From Candidatus Woesearchaeota archaeon (lineage in GTDB: Archaea; Nanobdellota; Nanobdellia; SCGC-AAA011-G17; GW2011-AR18): a stretch of 14,865 bases of DNA. The stretch's first letter is position 1. Each line of letters begins with the position of its first letter. The stretch spans positions 1 through 14,865 of the forward strand of contig JAGVXZ010000031.1 in NCBI GenBank assembly GCA_018303515.1, given 5' to 3'. This document shows, piece after piece, positions 1 to 6,942 of the stretch. The notes below the pieces were generated by a model. That model was given only the letters and a program-made list of their open reading frames with translations, had not been told where the DNA came from and searched no databases. A program made the translations under genes and the position numbers.

Positions 1-145
1 ATACACTTTCATGGTAATCATGGTATCTATAATTATGCCATTCATAATCAAGTAGTAGATTTAATACCCCTTTACTTAATTCTCTCGGTTTTAATTCATT
101 ACTATTAAAGAATTTTTTTTTAAATTCCTCATACAATTTATCCAT
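1..145 (-). CDS. N-terminal end of a second kinase-like protein (partial, paralogue of the next gene)
   Basis: Only the first 48 codons are in the window; the rest lies beyond position 1. The ATG is at 145-143 and the frame stays open to the edge, beginning MDKLYEEFKKKFFNSNELKP. This resembles the start of the neighbouring kinase (SLYEEFKNNFWDKGKLDSMS) and shares the LYEEFK core, so the two genes look like tandem paralogues. The upstream DNA is also duplicated: a 25-bp block at 156-180 is identical to the block upstream of the neighbouring kinase, at the same distance from the ATG. Whether this copy contains a catalytic kinase domain cannot be seen here. The start is supported by the TATA-to-ATG spacing. 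Confidence 0.7.
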   Translation of the reverse strand, partial: MDKLYEEFKKKFFNSNELKPRELSKGVLNLLLDYEWHNYRYHDYHESV

Positions 146-155
146 AAAAAGAAGT

Positions 156-180
156 AATCACAAAAACTTTAAATCTTTAT
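156..180 (-). promoter_or_regulatory. Promoter of the partial kinase paralogue; copy 1 of a 25-bp repeat
   Basis: On the minus strand this block contains a TTTAAA box (173-168) centred about 25.5 nt before the A of the ATG at 145. That is the spacing expected when archaeal transcription starts at the start codon, so the mRNA should be leaderless. The block overlaps the last bases of the neighbouring kinase gene, whose stop codon is 179-177. It is identical over 25 bp to 1720-1744. Confidence 0.6.
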
Positions 181-1709
181 TCCCAGCTAAACTTTCTTTC
201 TTCAGGCTTAATTCTTAATAAATTAGAAATAATTTTTTTCTGTGCTTCTAAATCACCATAATATTCTCTATGTATTTCTCTCTCCAAATCAGTGGGGTTA
301 TCATCTTGAAACTCTTTTCTATTAAACAATCTTTCTTCCGGTTTATCTAATTTAAATTTAATGTCCCCATAGACTTTTCTTTCATATTCTTTCAAATCGC
401 CACGATCACTAGAATTATAAAAAGGATATTCACCTGTAGCAGCATAATACATTAAAACTCCTAATGACCATAAATCACTGGCAGCAGTAGGTCTAACCAA
501 TCTAGGTCTCTCCCATTTATTAGTAAAATAATATAATTCTGGTGCTCTTATAGAAACACCTCCAAAATACCACGTTCCACTTCTATCATCCATTTTAAAA
601 GTTGTTGCAAATCCTGCATCCGTTAAAGCCACTCTTAAAAATAATTTGTCTGAAAGTTCATGAGAATTTAAATTATAAAATTGAAATGGCCAAGAGATTG
701 AATAATCATTACTTTTAGAAATTTTTAATCCAACATTTGCTGCATTTAAATCACCATGGCATAACCCATGGCGATGAAATATTGACAATCCATTCAGAAT
801 TTGTTCTCCAAGTTTTATAACCCCAAGGGGAGTAGAAATTTTTCCTTTTTCATTAATAATCTCTTTTAATGTCATATCAAATAAATTTTCTATAATAATA
901 TAATTTTGATATCTCTGATAAAAAACAGTTCTTACTCTACTAAGATAGACTTGTTCATCTAACATAGAAAGCTCTGCGGCTCTTATTTCATGCTCAATTA
1001 ATTCTTCATCAGTTAAATAAATCCCATTTCTTTCTCTAAGATTTATTCTTATTTTTTCAAGGTCTAATAACTTAAGAGCAAATCTAGAATCATGGACGAA
1101 TTTAGATTGAGCTAGAAAGACAGTTTTATTTGCACCCGAACCTAAAACTTTCAATAACTCATAATCAGGATGATAAAAATTCTCTAATATATAAATTGCA
1201 TCTGCATTTGTATTAGGATTATCTTTAATATGTTTTAAATATTTTTTATATCGAATAAAAAAATCATTTTCGGGATGTGAAGGTTTTTTCTTAATAATTT
1301 CTCTTATGATCTGGAATTCATTCTCATCTAAATTTTTTGTAGTATTATATAATTCAATTAAAAGCTTTTCACATTCTTCGAAAAAATGATTTGCATAAAA
1401 TTCTTTTAATTTTGTAACTCCATATAAATTAGGTCTTATTAATAATCCCTCAAATAAATCCAGAATACGTTCACCACCTAAACTTTCTAATTCAGTTATA
1501 AATGAAGGTAAATTTGAGAGGGAAGAACTACCCATAAAATAAGTTGGGTCATCATCTTGAAAATTTTCTGATATATATATTCCATACATAAATTTTCTTA
1601 AAACCTCTTCCCCCATATTACTCATTGAGTCTAATTTACCTTTATCCCAAAAATTATTTTTAAATTCCTCATATAAACTTTCTAAATATCGAGTAGTTTT
1701 TGGACGCAT
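177..1709 (-). CDS. Eukaryotic-like Ser/Thr protein kinase with a novel N-terminal region
   Basis: A 510-aa protein with a recognisable protein kinase domain at about residues 183-510. The visible motifs are the glycine-rich loop GSGANKTVF (190-198), the ATP-anchoring Lys213 in FALK, a candidate alpha-C Glu241, the catalytic loop HGDLNAAN (318-325; Asp320, Asn325), the metal-binding DAG in place of DFG (364-366), APE (389-391) and SDLWSLG (411-417). All catalytic residues are present, so it should be active. HGD replaces the usual HRD, a change seen in several prokaryotic kinase branches. Residues 1-180 are rich in charged and aromatic residues and match no domain I recognise. There is no transmembrane segment, so it is probably cytosolic. 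The protein ends soon after kinase subdomain XI. The ATG at 1709 is chosen because a TATA box lies about 25 nt upstream. A paralogue follows directly downstream. Confidence 0.88.
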   Translation of the reverse strand: MRPKTTRYLESLYEEFKNNFWDKGKLDSMSNMGEEVLRKFMYGIYISENFQDDDPTYFMGSSSLSNLPSFITELESLGGERILDLFEGLLIRPNLYGVTKLKEFYANHFFEECEKLLIELYNTTKNLDENEFQIIREIIKKKPSHPENDFFIRYKKYLKHIKDNPNTNADAIYILENFYHPDYELLKVLGSGANKTVFLAQSKFVHDSRFALKLLDLEKIRINLRERNGIYLTDEELIEHEIRAAELSMLDEQVYLSRVRTVFYQRYQNYIIIENLFDMTLKEIINEKGKISTPLGVIKLGEQILNGLSIFHRHGLCHGDLNAANVGLKISKSNDYSISWPFQFYNLNSHELSDKLFLRVALTDAGFATTFKMDDRSGTWYFGGVSIRAPELYYFTNKWERPRLVRPTAASDLWSLGVLMYYAATGEYPFYNSSDRGDLKEYERKVYGDIKFKLDKPEERLFNRKEFQDDNPTDLEREIHREYYGDLEAQKKIISNLLRIKPEERKFSWE

Positions 1710-1719
1710 ACATTACAAC

Positions 1720-1744
1720 AATCACAAAAACTTTAAATCTTTAT
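1720..1744 (-). promoter_or_regulatory. Promoter of the kinase gene; copy 2 of a 25-bp repeat
   Basis: This block contains TTTAAA on the minus strand (1737-1732), centred about 25.5 nt upstream of the ATG at 1709, which predicts a leaderless transcript. It is identical over 25 bp to the block upstream of the second kinase-like gene at 156-180. Between block and ATG the two copies differ, so the identity of the block itself may reflect shared regulation or a recent duplication. Confidence 0.6.
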
Positions 1745-1756
1745 CTTAAATTTTTC

Positions 1757-3016
1757 TCATATTAAATATTTCTTCATAGCATTTTCCAATCCTTCTTCAG
1801 AAATTTCTCTAACAAATCTCTTAGATGGACATTCGTTTCTTGCTCTTAATATATCTAGATAATCTTTACATTCATTACGAGAAAATCCTAAATTCACCAA
1901 CCCATCTTCAGCCCTAGAAATCTCCCTTTCAATTAAAGGTTTTATTTTAGTAACTAACTTCATACCATCATACATCATTCCATCTAATCCTAATCTTAAA
2001 GCTTCAGATCGATTAAATTTATATCTTGTAAATAGTTCCTCATTATTCATTTGAGACCATTCCACCCTTCCTAAATAAAATAATAAAACACTAAGATCTT
2101 CATCTAAAGAAGGTTGTAAAGAAGGTAATCTAAATTCAACTACAGGACGAAATAGATTATCCTCTTGTATAAATTTCAATCTTGTATCCCTCCAATTTAA
2201 TCCAACACCTACAGCTACTGCCTTTAAAGGATCAGCTGAAGATAAATCATATATGAAAGGCCTTTCTCTCATTCTAGAAATATAATCCTTTATATCAGAA
2301 TAAAATTTATTTGGTAATCCAACTCTTTCTTCTGTTTCAAAATCACTTCTCCTTTTAAGTTGATGTGATTTATTCCACGCTACCATTCTTACATCAGAAT
2401 AACCAGTATCTTTATTTGCGATAATCCTTGCATTTCCAGAAATAGCAGCAATATAAGGTCCAATCATTAATGATCTGTTTAATTTATCAATTCCATCTTC
2501 TAAACTTTTTGCTTGAACATTCAATTGAATAGAAGAGAATAATCCCACAGATTTTGCACAATTAAAATTAACTTCTCCAATTATAGTATCAACATCAGGG
2601 TCTCTATTTTTGTCATGATATGCTGGAACAATTAGATATTTTTCTTTATTTCCTACGACTAAATCACTCGGTTGTAAATTTGGTAAAGCTCCAATTCTTA
2701 AAATTCTTAATCCTTTTTTAGATAGATCCACAACTAAAGATTCTTCTCTATTTTTTAAAAAAGAATAAATCTTATTTAAATTATTTCCTTTTATTTTATC
2801 CCCATTAAGTTCTATTTGATGCCCCCCTAATTCTAATTCTCTTCCAACCTTTACTAAAGTTTCAACTACATCCTGATGCCCCGGGTTTAAATTCTCGTCA
2901 ACCAAATGATATTCAGTTTCAAATCCTAATACAACCCCTTCATCTTTTTCAAAGATATTATTTAATACAATAGAAATTCCTTCATCAAATTTAGTTCTAT
3001 TTAATTCTTCATTCAT
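1757..3016 (-). CDS. GCS2-family carboxylate-amine ligase (glutamate-cysteine ligase-like)
   Basis: A 419-aa protein that resembles the GCS2 superfamily (YbdK / archaeal GshA / EgtA-like). These enzymes use ATP to activate a carboxylate, usually the gamma-carboxyl of glutamate, and couple it to an amine. The visible signatures are the N-terminal GFETEYHLVD (31-40), corresponding to the acidic G-E-E motif; HQIELNG (66-72); SSIQLNVQA (161-169), at the position of the family's HVHV-type strand; NWRDTRLKF (274-282); and VVEFRLPSLQPSLDED (292-307), the conserved E-x-R strand. The acceptor and donor cannot be deduced, and glutathione synthesis should not be assumed. The first ATG overlaps the stop of the upstream hydrolase gene (ATGA), so the two are translationally coupled. 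No good Shine-Dalgarno sequence precedes it. Confidence 0.8.
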   Translation of the reverse strand: MNEELNRTKFDEGISIVLNNIFEKDEGVVLGFETEYHLVDENLNPGHQDVVETLVKVGRELELGGHQIELNGDKIKGNNLNKIYSFLKNREESLVVDLSKKGLRILRIGALPNLQPSDLVVGNKEKYLIVPAYHDKNRDPDVDTIIGEVNFNCAKSVGLFSSIQLNVQAKSLEDGIDKLNRSLMIGPYIAAISGNARIIANKDTGYSDVRMVAWNKSHQLKRRSDFETEERVGLPNKFYSDIKDYISRMRERPFIYDLSSADPLKAVAVGVGLNWRDTRLKFIQEDNLFRPVVEFRLPSLQPSLDEDLSVLLFYLGRVEWSQMNNEELFTRYKFNRSEALRLGLDGMMYDGMKLVTKIKPLIEREISRAEDGLVNLGFSRNECKDYLDILRARNECPSKRFVREISEEGLENAMKKYLI

Positions 3017-3927
3017 TTATTCCACACACCTATACTATAGACATGTTCACCATCAAGAACAAAACTTTTAGGATTAATATCAGAAACAAAACCAGATTTT
3101 GAACTTCTAACTTCTTCCATTTCAAAGTCCTCTTGACTTATGATATACCCTATTAAATCATTTTCATTAACTTCATCATTTACTTTTACATGAGGAATAA
3201 AAATTCCTGAATTACTAACATAAAATCTATTTCTTACGAAAGTTTTTATCTCAACATTTTTTATTTCAGAATTAATCATCTCATTTTTTGCAAGAACACT
3301 TTTTAATCCTTCAACAACAGAATTTAAATCTTCATCAGTAATGTAATTGATATTATCTGTCTCAAGTGCGAAATGTGGAATCATTTGTCTTGCAAGAAAT
3401 GCACCCAAAGATTGCCCATATTGAGTTTCACTTATAGCTTCAACTTTCCAAACATTTTCATGGCCAAATGCCTTTAATGCTTCAATAGATTTTTCATCAA
3501 CGCTTGTTCTGCAACTTACAAAAATGGGTGTTGGTTTAGTTCTAAGAAACATAGTATGTAGATCAATTACTAAATTACTATCTCCGAGAATTTGTAATAA
3601 CTTATGAGCAATTTTCTGAGTCATTGAACCTTTCTCATCACCTGGAAAAGCCCTATTTAGATCCATAAAATCTGTGAAAGTTTCTCTTGTTTTAGTTACT
3701 CTTGCTAGTGGATTTGCACAAACAATTAATTGTAAAGTTCCTTTTTTAACTTCAATTTTATTTAATAATTCTTTTAATATTAATAGTCCTGAATATTCAT
3801 CTCCATGTAATCCGGTTAAAATTGTAATTTTAGGATTTCCATATCCTAGTTTGATAACTGGTATTTCCACATTAAAACTACCCAAATTTCCAACGTTAAT
3901 TTTTTTTAAACTATTTTTTAATTTCAT
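3013..3927 (-). CDS. Succinylglutamate desuccinylase / aspartoacylase-family zinc amidohydrolase
   Basis: A 304-aa protein of the AstE/AspA family (M14-like zinc hydrolases), which cleaves amide bonds in N-acyl amino acids and related compounds. The zinc-site motifs are HGDE (41-44; His41, Glu44) and DLHT (122-125; His124). NRAFPG (91-96) is the family's substrate-carboxylate-binding segment, and ALETDN (187-192) places the catalytic acid at Glu189. The C-terminal 80 residues are beta-rich, as in the family. Length is normal. The start is fixed by a strong GGAGG (3940-3936) 8 nt before the ATG. It precedes the GCS2 ligase with a 4-nt overlap, pairing an amide-forming enzyme with an amide-cleaving one. 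The substrate is unknown. Confidence 0.82.
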   Translation of the reverse strand: MKLKNSLKKINVGNLGSFNVEIPVIKLGYGNPKITILTGLHGDEYSGLLILKELLNKIEVKKGTLQLIVCANPLARVTKTRETFTDFMDLNRAFPGDEKGSMTQKIAHKLLQILGDSNLVIDLHTMFLRTKPTPIFVSCRTSVDEKSIEALKAFGHENVWKVEAISETQYGQSLGAFLARQMIPHFALETDNINYITDEDLNSVVEGLKSVLAKNEMINSEIKNVEIKTFVRNRFYVSNSGIFIPHVKVNDEVNENDLIGYIISQEDFEMEEVRSSKSGFVSDINPKSFVLDGEHVYSIGVWNK

Positions 3928-3935
3928 CTTTTATT

Positions 3936-3940
3936 CCTCC
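3936..3940 (-). promoter_or_regulatory. Shine-Dalgarno site of the hydrolase gene
   Basis: GGAGG on the minus strand, 8 nt before the ATG at 3927. It matters because most genes here look leaderless. A ribosome binding site implies this gene is read from a transcript with a leader, most likely one starting upstream at 4097 or beyond, or read through from the methyltransferase gene. Confidence 0.65.
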
Positions 3941-4054
3941 ATCGTAAAAATCTCAAGAATAAATTTAGGCACATAAGTTGTAAAGAAAATTCAATTAGAA
4001 TCTACACCCAAACAATCTTGAGTTGCATGAAAAATATTTTATTAAAATCTCTGC

Positions 4055-4075
4055 AATGGGGCTTAAAGCCCTATT
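4055..4075 (-). terminator. Short hairpin in the 207-nt gap after the methyltransferase gene
   Basis: The arms are 4055-4063 and 4067-4075 around a 3-nt loop, with a GGGCT/AGCCC core. On the minus strand there is one A-C mismatch; on the plus strand the same position is a G-U wobble. On the minus strand it is followed by a T-rich stretch toward 4027, so it might end or attenuate the upstream transcript. Archaeal termination depends mainly on T-tracts, so this call is weak. Elsewhere in the gap (3928-4134) a TTTATAAA-like box lies at about 4118-4127 and could be a promoter for the hydrolase-ligase pair. Confidence 0.25.
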
Positions 4076-4134
4076 AATAATAACTAATTTTCCTCATAAT
4101 ACTGGAAATTAAAAATTATTTATAAACTAGAACC

Positions 4135-4704
4135 TCATATATGTGACATAATTAATTTATTCATTGGAGAAGGAAAATTCTCAATTCTTTTTACAACAAC
4201 ATCTCTTTTATTTTCTCTAAGGTACTTAATTCTCATATCATCAACAATCTCTATTCTATCTAAACCTAATGGTCTAATATAATTTTTAGGCTTTAACAAT
4301 TGTCTCCCTGGTTTATAACAACAAGGAACAATTGCAAAAGAAACCCCTTGTTCTATACAAGCAAGAATTATTCTATCGGCTAAGTTACCACATGGATGGA
4401 TTGAAATAACAAAACCTTCTAAATGCATTCCAATATCTTGTTCTAAAAATAAATGTCTTTCCTTAAGGGAATCTTCCATTAAACTTTCTAATCTCCTATA
4501 TTTTTCTGTTTTAATTTTATCTACTGAAATAAATTTTATCTTTTCATTTGCATTTAAAATATACCAACTAGCTAGGGCATTACCACAACATAAGTTATAA
4601 ACCAATTCTGAATTTATTGGTTCTATTGTATCATAAAACCTAACCACTTTTTTAAAATGTCTAAGTTTTATTCCTGCCAAAGAGGATTTTTCATCCAGGT
4701 TCAT
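4135..4704 (-). CDS. Methyltransf_32-like SAM-dependent methyltransferase family protein
   Basis: A 189-aa protein with a Rossmann-type layout. VYNLCCGNALASWYI (35-49) is a degenerate SAM-binding motif I, and FISVDK (58-63) supplies the acidic motif II residue Asp62. SIHPCGNLADRII (101-113) and AIVPCCYKPG (124-133) resemble the HxCG and PCCY signatures of the Methyltransf_32 / GSTCD-like group. Conserved-looking cysteines are at 39, 40, 105, 128 and 129. The substrate is unknown; RNA and small molecules are both possible. The start codon lies 14 nt inside the end of the TyrRS gene, so it is the third gene of an overlapping operon after the decarboxylase and TyrRS. No Shine-Dalgarno sequence is seen, which suggests translational coupling. 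Confidence 0.62.
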   Translation of the reverse strand: MNLDEKSSLAGIKLRHFKKVVRFYDTIEPINSELVYNLCCGNALASWYILNANEKIKFISVDKIKTEKYRRLESLMEDSLKERHLFLEQDIGMHLEGFVISIHPCGNLADRIILACIEQGVSFAIVPCCYKPGRQLLKPKNYIRPLGLDRIEIVDDMRIKYLRENKRDVVVKRIENFPSPMNKLIMSHI

Positions 4705-5926
4705 ATTTTAGGGTGGCAAAGTTTCTTTTCCCAACATTTAATATTTGTCCATCTTTAGCAGGAATATAAAACTCCACATCACTGATTGTTTCACCATCAA
4801 CTCTTACACCGCCTTGTGTTATCTTTCTTCTTGCATCTCCTCTTGATTTTGCATATCCAGCGCTCATAAGAATATCAACAATATTTACACCTTCAGTAAA
4901 TAAAAACTCATTACTCACAATAACTTCTGGAATTGTAGTAGGGATTTCACCTCTAGCATAAATTTTTTCAAATTCTTTTTGCGAATCTAAAGCTTCATCT
5001 AAGCTATGATACTGTGAAACTATTTCTTTAGCTAGCCTAACTTTCATATCTTTCGGATGCAATCCTCCCCTTAATCTTGCACCTTCCATTGAAACTAATT
5101 CATCAATAGGAATATCAGTAAGTAATTCAAACCAATTGTACATTATTTTATCAGGGATTGACATAATCTTACCATACATTTCATCTGGAGAATCACTTAT
5201 CCCAACATGATTACCTAAAGATTTACTCATCTTTTCAGTACCATCAGTTCCTGTTAACAAAGGCATTATTAAGCAAGCTTGAGGTTCTTGTCCAAAAGAT
5301 CTTTGTAAATCCCTTGTAAATACAAAATTAAACTTTTGATCCATTCCACCAATCTCTATATCAGAATTTAAAAATACAGAATCATAAGCTTGTAAAAATG
5401 GATAAATCAATTCTGTAGCAGTAACCGTATCACCTTCTTCTAATCGGGTAGCCATTGATTTTCTTTTAATAAAATCATTAACAGTTCCCCTATACATTAA
5501 ATCAATAAATTGTTCTAAAGAAAAAGGTTTTAACCAACTACTATTCCATACAATCTCAGTTTTATCTGGATCTAAAATTTTAAAAATTTGTTTTTCATAT
5601 GTCTTTGCATTTTCTAAAACCTCTTCTTCTGTTAAAGCTTTCCTTGAATTAGACCTTCCTGTTGGATCTCCAATTCTTGCAGTAAAATCTCCAATTAAAA
5701 ATTTAACTTCATGTCCTAAATCCTGAAAATGTTTTAATTTTCTAAACGTAACTGTGTGTCCTAAATGAAGATCTTGTGCGGTTGGATCAACTCCTTCTTT
5801 TACAATTAAAGGTTTTTTATTTGTTTGAGCTTGAACTAATTTAAAAATTAAATCATCTTGTGTGATCACTTCTTCTACTCCTCTTCCTAAAGAAAATATG
5901 TCCTGTTCTAACCTATCATAAGCCAT
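4691..5926 (-). CDS. tyrS: Tyrosine--tRNA ligase, bacterial type with C-terminal S4 domain
   Basis: A 411-aa class I synthetase that charges tRNA-Tyr. It has the HIGH-type motif HLGH (54-57) in a Rossmann fold, KMSKS (232-236), and an S4-like RNA-binding domain at about 345-411 (VDILMSAGYAKSRGDARRK). Motifs such as DLHLGHTVTFRKLKHFQDLG and IGGMDQKFNF match the bacterial TyrRS branch (TyrZ/subfamily 2-like). Typical archaeal TyrRS lacks S4 and is shorter, so the gene was probably acquired from bacteria. The start is supported by GGAGG (5938-5934) 7 nt upstream. It overlaps the decarboxylase end by 19 nt and the methyltransferase start by 14 nt. Pairing with a decarboxylase recalls the tyrS-tdc clusters of lactic acid bacteria. 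Confidence 0.93.
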   Translation of the reverse strand: MAYDRLEQDIFSLGRGVEEVITQDDLIFKLVQAQTNKKPLIVKEGVDPTAQDLHLGHTVTFRKLKHFQDLGHEVKFLIGDFTARIGDPTGRSNSRKALTEEEVLENAKTYEKQIFKILDPDKTEIVWNSSWLKPFSLEQFIDLMYRGTVNDFIKRKSMATRLEEGDTVTATELIYPFLQAYDSVFLNSDIEIGGMDQKFNFVFTRDLQRSFGQEPQACLIMPLLTGTDGTEKMSKSLGNHVGISDSPDEMYGKIMSIPDKIMYNWFELLTDIPIDELVSMEGARLRGGLHPKDMKVRLAKEIVSQYHSLDEALDSQKEFEKIYARGEIPTTIPEVIVSNEFLFTEGVNIVDILMSAGYAKSRGDARRKITQGGVRVDGETISDVEFYIPAKDGQILNVGKRNFATLKYEPG

Positions 5927-6942
5927 TTTTCTTCCTCCAGTTTTTGATTTATAATTTCTTTAGTAACTCTTTTACCAATCTCCCTAACATAATTTAGATA
6001 TTCATCTACTGTTCCTGTTTCAATATAAGGATGAACAATTACAGCACGGATATAATTAACACCATCTATTTCTGTAGTTCCAACATAGAACTTTCCTAAC
6101 TTATAAGCTTCTTTAGGAATTCGTTTATTAACTTCATTAAAAATCTCTTTTCTATCCAACCACTGATTTAGTTCTAAATTTTTTGGTTCATATCTATACA
6201 ATAAAATATTTAATTCAGGCTCAACTTCGATCTCAAAATCATTTGAAGATATAATTCTATCATGCAAATATCTAGTCATATTAGCAAGATGGTCAAATAA
6301 AATAGTAAAACCTTCTTGGCCCAAAGATCTCAATCCCGCATAAAGTTGTAAAATACCATCAGCTCCTCTTGATCCCTCTATAGTTTGGCTTCCAGAGTTA
6401 TAATGTTCTTCATTTCCTTCTTTATCTATTCCTAAATATGGAGCAACTTGTTTAATATGTTTAAAAGCCAATTGTGGATCTTTGAAGACTATTCCCCCAC
6501 AGGGATATGGTGAAAAAAACATTTTATGCCCATCAATAGTTACAGAGTCTGCTAACTCGATACCATCAAATTTTTCTTTAAAATTATCTGAAATAAGAAA
6601 AGCACCACCATGAGCAGCATCAACATGATAATACATATTATTTTTCTCTACAATTTCTCCTATTTCTCTTAATGGGTCAATTGCCCCTTGCTCTGTTGTC
6701 CCAGCAGTTGCTAAAACTGCAATTGGAAGTAGTTTATTATTTAGAGCCTCTTGAATTTTAGCTTCTAAATCCCTTGGAATCATTCTTCCTTTTCCATCAG
6801 TTTTCACTTCAATCATGTATTCATTTCCAACACCAGAAACATTTGCTAACTTTTCCTTTAAAGAATAATGTGATCTTTCAGAAATAAACATTGCAATCCC
6901 ATGCACTCCTTTCTCTAAAAGATAGGGCATTATTCCATTCAT
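5908..6942 (-). CDS. PLP-dependent amino acid decarboxylase, C-terminal part (frameshifted gene)
   Basis: This part carries most of the catalytic core of a group II (glutamate/tyrosine/aromatic) decarboxylase: SERSHYS (21-27 of this fragment), TAGTTEQGAIDPL (79-91), HVDAAHGG (106-113; Asp108 pairs with the PLP pyridine nitrogen), SVTIDGHKM (133-141; Lys140 forms the PLP Schiff base) and TIEGSRGAD. The nominal start at 6942 is an internal ATG. The frame is open upstream to 6957 (NTTVGMNG...), and the natural N-terminus is in the other frame (6878-7741). Removing one base near 6956-6959 joins the two into a 610-aa protein, close to the size of bacterial tyrosine decarboxylases (about 620 aa). 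The last 19 nt overlap tyrS. The product would be an amine plus CO2; the substrate is not proven. Confidence 0.82.
   Translation of the reverse strand: MNGIMPYLLEKGVHGIAMFISERSHYSLKEKLANVSGVGNEYMIEVKTDGKGRMIPRDLEAKIQEALNNKLLPIAVLATAGTTEQGAIDPLREIGEIVEKNNMYYHVDAAHGGAFLISDNFKEKFDGIELADSVTIDGHKMFFSPYPCGGIVFKDPQLAFKHIKQVAPYLGIDKEGNEEHYNSGSQTIEGSRGADGILQLYAGLRSLGQEGFTILFDHLANMTRYLHDRIISSNDFEIEVEPELNILLYRYEPKNLELNQWLDRKEIFNEVNKRIPKEAYKLGKFYVGTTEIDGVNYIRAVIVHPYIETGTVDEYLNYVREIGKRVTKEIINQKLEEEKWLMIG
5934..5938 (-). promoter_or_regulatory. Shine-Dalgarno site of tyrS
   Basis: GGAGG on the minus strand, 7 nt before the ATG at 5926 and inside the decarboxylase reading frame. It fixes the start and fits re-initiation within an operon. 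Confidence 0.7.

Noticed and set aside
1757..3016. Annotation of the GCS2 protein as glutathione-pathway GshA
   Set aside because: Family membership is clear but no partner gene for glutathione synthesis is present, and the hydrolase neighbour suggests another role.
3674..3976. Plus-strand frame of 100 codons
   Set aside because: It lies antisense to the start of the hydrolase gene, has no family features, and the minus-strand frame is clearly the real gene.
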